Positions 5,667 to 8,354 of a DNA stretch of 8,354 bases are shown here, piece by piece. The stretch comes from Phycisphaerales bacterium (lineage in GTDB: Bacteria; Planctomycetota; Phycisphaerae; Phycisphaerales; UBA1924). Below the pieces are notes generated by a model, which was not told the origin of the DNA, did no database searches, and worked only from the letters and a program-made list of their open reading frames with translations. Within the stretch, counting starts at the first letter, position 1. Every line of letters starts with the position of its first letter. Made by a program: the position numbers and the translations under genes. Location: positions 1-8,354 of the forward strand of contig JAUXUZ010000289.1 of NCBI GenBank assembly GCA_030680655.1. The letters are read 5' to 3'.

Positions 5667-5676
5667 GGGAGGTCTC

Positions 5677-5772
5677 CAAAGGGCCAAATCGCAAAGGGCC
5701 AAAGAGCCAAATCAGACTGAGCGTTTCGAACGCGAGGATTTGGCCATTTGGCCCTTTGCCATCTGGCGATTT
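5677..5772. repeat. Large imperfect palindrome with CAAAGGGCCAAA repeats
   Basis: CAAAGGGCCAAA occurs at 5677-5688 and 5692-5703 and its exact reverse complement at 5747-5758. Nested pairing is: 5692-5703 with 5747-5758 (12 bp), GCCAAATC 5706-5713 with GATTTGGC 5737-5744 (8 bp), and GCGTT 5721-5725 with AACGC 5729-5733 around a TCG loop. AAATCG 5686-5691 can also pair with CGATTT 5767-5772. The element ends 11 nt before the synthase start codon and lies in its probable leader. It resembles a dispersed REP- or MITE-like element, but only one copy is in view. Confidence 0.75.
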
Positions 5773-5836
5773 CTTCTGGCCAAGCCCCCCTGGCCGGATC
5801 GTTGGTTTGGTGCGCCGGGGGTGGCGGCGCAGGAGA

Positions 5837-5842
5837 AGTATA
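5837..5842 (-). promoter_or_regulatory. Candidate -10 box of synthase gene
   Basis: TATACT on the minus strand matches five of six bases of TATAAT. It would start a leader of roughly 165 nt that includes the large palindrome. No clear -35 at 16-18 nt. It lies back to back with the plus-strand promoter at 5872-5899. Confidence 0.35.
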
Positions 5843-5871
5843 CGACGGAAATGACTGGCGCGATTCAGTTG

Positions 5872-5899
5872 TTGTGTAAACGCGTGTTTGTGGTATGCT
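5872..5899 (+). promoter_or_regulatory. Promoter of the membrane protein/prepilin pair
   Basis: TTGTGT (5872-5877), a 16-nt spacer and TATGCT (5894-5899) with TGG before it give a -35 plus extended -10 promoter. Initiation near 5906 would leave a leader of about 23 nt with AGGAGG at 5919-5924 before the ATG at 5929. Confidence 0.6.
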
Positions 5900-5928
5900 C
5901 GGCATTGGCGGGCGGGTCAGGAGGCACG

Positions 5929-6168
5929 ATGCGTGGACTCGGTCAGTTGCTGCTGGTGTTCGGGCTCGTCTCCGCGGCTCTCAAGCTGTGGCTGCCGGGT
6001 GTCCACTTCCTGCTGCTGATCTGGATCGACAACTGGGGCAACCAGACCGGCTGGGCGATACGCATCGGCATGATCGTCCTTGGCGCGGTCCTGCTCGGGT
6101 TGAGCTACCGCGGGAAGAAGCCGGTTCCGGGAGGAACACCGCAACCGCCGCCGCCCGGGCGCATCTAA
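5929..6168 (+). CDS. Small membrane protein of unknown function (79 aa)
   Basis: ATG at 5929 is chosen over upstream in-frame starts because AGGAGG (5919-5924) lies 4 nt before it and because a promoter lies at 5872-5899, downstream of the earlier starts. The product has two hydrophobic stretches: residues 4-33 (with LLLVFGLVSAALKLWLPGVH) and 44-59 (RIGMIVLGAVLLGLSY, following WAI). A polar, aromatic segment IDNWGNQTG lies between them, and a Lys/Pro-rich tail (RGKKPVPGGTPQPPPPGRI) follows, most likely cytoplasmic. Two transmembrane helices in a hairpin are the simplest topology. I do not recognise a family. The gene ends 41 bp before the prepilin-like gene, on the same strand and without a visible terminator, so the two are probably cotranscribed. 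Confidence 0.7.
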   Translation: MRGLGQLLLVFGLVSAALKLWLPGVHFLLLIWIDNWGNQTGWAIRIGMIVLGAVLLGLSYRGKKPVPGGTPQPPPPGRI

Positions 6169-6209
6169 GGGGTAAGCCGGCGCGTTGTCGGCCGCACGGA
6201 GGCGCGCCG

Positions 6210-6923
6210 ATGAGCACGGGCCGGGTTCTTCATCGTGGTTTCACTCTCATCGAACTGCTGGTGGTGATCGCGGTCATCGCGCTGCTGGTGGGCATCTTGC
6301 TCCCGGCGCTGGCGGGGGCGCGTGAGGCGGCACGGACGACCAAGTGCCTCTCCAACTGCCGCTCGGTGCAGATCGCGCTGACGACCTACGCCACCGATGC
6401 GCGCGACAAGTTCCCGCACTGGTCGGCGTGGCAGACGCTCGACGGTGACGGCAGCAGCAACGAGGACACGCCGGGCAAGGGGTGGGCGGAGCTGGTGCAG
6501 CCGAACCTGGAGACGTGGGAGGTGATGGAGTGCCCCTCGCGGCGGATGGCGAGCATCAAGGTCGCGTACTTCCTGCAGAGCAAGTTCCTGGGCAGCATCA
6601 CGCAGTACCGCTTTTATCAGTCGCTGTCGTGGCCGCAGGTGCACATCACCGACAAGTTCGTGCTGACCGGTGACGCGACAAACCCGTACCTGTTTGCAGC
6701 GCCGTACGGCGGGCCGCACCAGGTGCCCAACGTTGATCCTGACGATGCCCGCGAGCCGGCGACGCTTTACGCCGGTGAGAAGGGGCGCGAGCCGCACAAG
6801 GGAGGGGGGGCGGGGAGCGCGATCGGGTTCCTCGACGGGCACACGGCGACGTTCAAGGCGTACGAGCGCTCGGCGATGACCTGGCACGGGAGCGAGATGA
6901 AGAGCTGGGATGAGGTGCAGTGA
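6210..6923 (+). CDS. Prepilin-like protein, planctomycete DUF1559/H-X-DG style
   Basis: 237 residues from ATG 6210, which has GGAGG (6198-6202) 7 nt upstream; the frame is open further up but only through the neighbour gene. The leader MSTGRVLHRG ends at a classic cleavage site G10|F11-TLIE with E15 at mature position 5, followed by hydrophobic LLVVIAVIALLVGILLPALA (16-35). C46, C50 and C108 could form disulfides after export. The C-terminal part has GGG-rich HKGGGAGSAIGFLDGHTATFK (196-216), like the H-X-DG end of the many pseudopilin-like proteins in Planctomycetota, though the His-to-DG spacing is longer than in the standard motif. These proteins are thought to be processed by prepilin peptidase and exported; their substrates or roles are mostly unknown. 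The family is often present in dozens of copies per genome, so this copy says little about local function. Confidence 0.9.
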   Translation: MSTGRVLHRGFTLIELLVVIAVIALLVGILLPALAGAREAARTTKCLSNCRSVQIALTTYATDARDKFPHWSAWQTLDGDGSSNEDTPGKGWAELVQPNLETWEVMECPSRRMASIKVAYFLQSKFLGSITQYRFYQSLSWPQVHITDKFVLTGDATNPYLFAAPYGGPHQVPNVDPDDAREPATLYAGEKGREPHKGGGAGSAIGFLDGHTATFKAYERSAMTWHGSEMKSWDEVQ

Positions 6924-6965
6924 GCGGTGCCCACGCCGGATAACCGGGCCCCCACCAGGAAAATC

Positions 6966-6978
6966 GACAAAAAGTCTA
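6966..6978. promoter_or_regulatory. Upstream operator-like site of higBA
   Basis: GACAAAAAGTCTA matches GACAAAATGTCTA at 7007-7019 in 12 of 13 positions. Its core GAC-N5-GTC is palindromic. Centres of the two sites are 41 bp apart, about four helical turns, so both would face the same side of the DNA. It lies 5' of the TTGACT hexamer (6987-6992). Binding by HigA is inferred. Confidence 0.5.
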
Positions 6979-7003
6979 AACCGAGGTTGACTTTCCGTCG
7001 TAT

Positions 7004-7020
7004 ATAGACAAAATGTCTAT
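7004..7020. promoter_or_regulatory. Proximal operator of higBA overlapping the start region
   Basis: ATAGACA-AAA-TGTCTAT is a perfect palindrome with 7-bp arms. It overlaps TATATA (7001-7006) and ends one base before the GTG start of the toxin, where a bound HigA-HigB complex would block polymerase. TTGACT (6987-6992) may be the -35; it is only 8 nt from TATATA but 16 nt from CAAAAT (7009-7014), so the true -10 is uncertain. Confidence 0.65.
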
Positions 7021-7323
7021 GTGCGGATCATCAGCCTCAAGCTGCTGCGGGCGTTCTGGGATGGTCACCCCGACGCGGAAGAGCCGTTGCGGCTGTGGTA
7101 CCGCACCGTTGAGAATGCTGAGTGGCGGAGCATCCGTGACGCGCGGGCGACGTACCCGCACGCGGACGCGGTCGGAAGTGGGGAGGGGGTGCTCACCGTG
7201 TTCAACATCTGCGGGAACAAGTACAGGCTTGTTGCCCGGATCCGCTACGACTACCAGTTGGTGAACGTGCGGTGCGTGCTGACGCACGCCGAGTACGACA
7301 AGGGTGATTGGAAGGAGGATTAG
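7021..7323 (+). CDS. higB: HigB-type mRNA interferase toxin
   Basis: 100 residues with GTG start, full length for the HigB toxin family (RelE superfamily). Conserved landmarks: MRIISLKLLRAFWDGHPDAE (1-20), LRLWYRTVENAEW (23-35), VFNICGNKYRLVARIRYDYQLV (60-81) and CVLTHAEYDKGDW (85-97). HigB toxins cleave mRNA, generally on the ribosome; basic K67, R69 and R73-R75 and the terminal H89/Y92 are plausible RNA-contacting or catalytic residues, judged by family likeness only. Nearby ATGs (7013, 7019) are out of frame, and upstream in-frame codons offer no ATG, GTG or TTG before the operator. No Shine-Dalgarno sequence precedes GTG. The toxin comes first and the antitoxin second, the usual order for higBA. 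Only 4 nt separate it from higA. The frame appears intact. Confidence 0.92.
   Translation: MRIISLKLLRAFWDGHPDAEEPLRLWYRTVENAEWRSIRDARATYPHADAVGSGEGVLTVFNICGNKYRLVARIRYDYQLVNVRCVLTHAEYDKGDWKED
7312..7318 (+). promoter_or_regulatory. Strong Shine-Dalgarno sequence of higA within higB
   Basis: AAGGAGG lies in the last codons of the toxin gene, 9 nt before the ATG at 7328. It sets the antitoxin start at 7328 rather than the upstream in-frame ATG at 7304, which overlaps the toxin gene. The toxin has no such site, suggesting higher translation of antitoxin. Confidence 0.75.
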
Positions 7324-7327
7324 CCGT

Positions 7328-7756
7328 ATGCCCACGATCAAGCGCCGAACCACGATCAAGCTGCCCGCCCGGTTCGATGAACTGGTGGTGGTGATGTCGC
7401 CGCGGGCGATCGTTGACGACGCCCACCACCAGGAGGCCGTCGAGATGATCGACCGCCTCATGGCGTCGGGCAGGCTCACGGCGGGGCAGGCGAGCTACAT
7501 GGAGACCCTCGTGCAGCTTGTTCGGTCGTACGAGGCGACGCACGAGGCGATCGAGCGCGAAGAGGGCGCCGGCCTTGAGACGCTCCGGCATCTGGTGGCC
7601 GAGAACGGCATGAACGCCAGCCAACTCGCCCGCATGCTGGGGATGCACGCGAGCATGGGCTCGAAGATCCTCAAGGGTGAGCGGTCGTTGACCGTCGATC
7701 ACATCAAGAAGCTGTCCCGGCGGTTCAAGGTCGGTTACGCGGCGTTTATCGCGTAA
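7328..7756 (+). CDS. higA: HigA-type antitoxin with C-terminal XRE helix-turn-helix
   Basis: 142 residues. Residues 1-80 are a helical toxin-interaction region of the HigA type (EAVEMIDRLMASGRLTAGQ 36-54, then MLVQLVRSYEATHEAIERE-like helix 58-79). Residues 85-138 form an XRE/Cro helix-turn-helix: LRHLVAENGMNASQLARMLG, HASMGSKILKGERSLTVDHIKKLSRRFKV; NASQLARMLG-MHASMGSKILKG contains the two helices of the motif. It neutralises HigB and, as in other HigA proteins, should repress its own operon, most likely at the two sites upstream of higB. The start at 7328 follows AAGGAGG. The gene ends 19 bp from the stop of the convergent fructose-bisphosphatase gene, and I see no good terminator in that gap. 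Confidence 0.92.
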   Translation: MPTIKRRTTIKLPARFDELVVVMSPRAIVDDAHHQEAVEMIDRLMASGRLTAGQASYMETLVQLVRSYEATHEAIEREEGAGLETLRHLVAENGMNASQLARMLGMHASMGSKILKGERSLTVDHIKKLSRRFKVGYAAFIA

Positions 7757-7775
7757 TCGCGATTCCCGTTGCGGG

Positions 7776-8354
7776 CTACAGCTTCTCCTCCACCAACCCC
7801 TCCTGATACGCCCGCACCAGGTCGTAGAGGTCCTCGATGGTCCGGCGGGTCTCTTCGCCCTCCATTGTGTCGGCGACGGTGCGGATGCGCGGGTAGGTCT
7901 TGATGGTCTGGATGGCGGGCACGATGTCGGCACCGGTGTCGATCGCGGCCTCGACGCCCGGGAACGGCGCGTGCTCGGCGAGGTCGACGCGTTCGGGCCG
8001 GATGACGAGTGTGTAGCCGCGGTCGCCGTAGGCGGCGGAGAACGCGCCGTCGATGGTCACGGCGTTGCCGCCGCGCTTGACGGGCTGCTCACCCTTCTCG
8101 ATCTTGACGGGGACGTGGCCGTTGACGATCAGCACACCGCCCCAGCCGCCGTCGTCGGTCACGCCGAAGAGGGCGCCGATCTTCTTGACGAAGGCGGCGT
8201 CGTGCATCAGCTCGATGTAGGGGTTCTTGTGCTCTTTGTGGGTCGCATTGTCGGCGATGCAGTGCGACTCGAAGGTGGAGAGCTTGTCCTTGCCACAGAG
8301 CGGCGAGCCGGGTCCGCCCCAGAGGTAGTAGTGCCAGTCGGCGTCGGGGTTGGG
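7776..8354 (-). CDS. fbp: Fructose-1,6-bisphosphatase class III, partial (C-terminal 192 aa)
   Basis: The frame is open from the right edge to TAG at 7776-7778, so only the C-terminus is present; the full class III enzyme has about 640 residues. The visible part starts PNPDADWHYYLWGGPGSPLCGKDK and continues FESHCIADNATHKEHKNPYIEL, VNGHVPVKIEKGEQPVKRGGNAVTIDG, FSAAYGDRGYTLVIRP, and ends RIRTVADTMEGEETRRTIEDLYDLVRAYQEGLVEEKL. This is the ordered set of conserved blocks of the Firmicutes-type Mn-dependent enzyme, including NGHVPVK and the KDK-TFE region; the NGH block belongs to the metallophosphatase-like fold. It removes the 1-phosphate of fructose 1,6-bisphosphate in gluconeogenesis. The ATG at 8207 is internal and not the start. 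No frameshift is seen. It is convergent with higBA. Confidence 0.93.
   Translation of the reverse strand, partial: PNPDADWHYYLWGGPGSPLCGKDKLSTFESHCIADNATHKEHKNPYIELMHDAAFVKKIGALFGVTDDGGWGGVLIVNGHVPVKIEKGEQPVKRGGNAVTIDGAFSAAYGDRGYTLVIRPERVDLAEHAPFPGVEAAIDTGADIVPAIQTIKTYPRIRTVADTMEGEETRRTIEDLYDLVRAYQEGLVEEKL

Noticed and set aside
4446..5720. Open frame of 424 codons on the plus strand
   Set aside because: It is antisense to the deoxyhypusine-synthase-like gene, is rich in Ala/Gly/Val/Asp as expected for the reverse of GC-rich codons, has no recognisable domain and crosses the terminator and palindrome.
5677..5772. CRISPR-like array from repeated CAAAGGGCCAAA
   Set aside because: There are only two direct units with a 3-nt gap and one inverted copy; no regular spacers and no cas genes are in view.
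5895..6209. N-terminal extension of the prepilin-like frame, and of the small membrane protein frame back to 5578
   Set aside because: Both run through other elements (membrane protein gene, palindrome, promoter). The Shine-Dalgarno sequences at 6198-6202 and 5919-5924 fix the shorter starts.
6926..6956. Possible terminator after the prepilin-like gene
   Set aside because: Pairing is limited to two 4-bp stems (GGTG/CACC and CCGG/CCGG) with large internal loops and no T tract.
7765..7775. Possible bidirectional terminator CCCG-TTG-CGGG between higA and fbp
   Set aside because: A 4-bp stem is too weak and no T tract follows on either strand.

Overview
This is a GC-rich bacterial window. I read it as Planctomycetota, probably class Phycisphaerae. 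The basis is the prepilin N-terminus FTLIELLVVIAVIALLVGIL with a C-terminal Gly-rich FLDGH segment at 6210-6923, a bacterial deoxyhypusine-synthase-like gene, and several kinds of dispersed intergenic palindromes. The lineage is an inference from protein style; there is no rRNA or marker gene here.

Layout, left to right. Positions 1-373 hold the start of an unknown exported protein (minus strand), running off the left edge into a run of 20 G. A divergent spacer follows, then a ClpS-like adaptor (531-905, +) with altered N-degron-pocket residues and a D-2-hydroxyacid dehydrogenase (980-1936, +). Convergent to these is a minus-strand group: deoxyhypusine-synthase-like enzyme (5666 to 4515), a strong hairpin terminator, a secreted alkaline-phosphatase-superfamily enzyme (4422 to 3247), and two translationally coupled prepilin/pseudopilin genes (3061 to 2621 and 2624 to 2031). 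The first pseudopilin seems to start at CTG. Divergent from the synthase gene is a plus-strand pair, a 79-residue membrane protein (5929-6168) and a 237-residue prepilin-like protein (6210-6923). Next is a higBA toxin-antitoxin operon (7021-7756) preceded by two matching operator-like sequences. A partial class III fructose-1,6-bisphosphatase gene (minus) runs off the right edge.

How the parts relate: there is no single pathway. The clearest functional unit is higBA, where operator placement and the absence of a Shine-Dalgarno sequence on the toxin suggest autoregulation biased toward antitoxin. Three prepilin-like proteins point to a type II secretion or type IV pilus-like export apparatus encoded elsewhere. 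Expression signals are more interesting than gene content: two TATnnT boxes placed 5-6 nt before an ATG (likely leaderless mRNAs), a 12-nt extended -10 core shared by two promoters, a CTG start with a good Shine-Dalgarno sequence, a G-quadruplex-like tract between convergent genes, and at least four repeat/palindrome families. I did not find a clear new multi-gene system.
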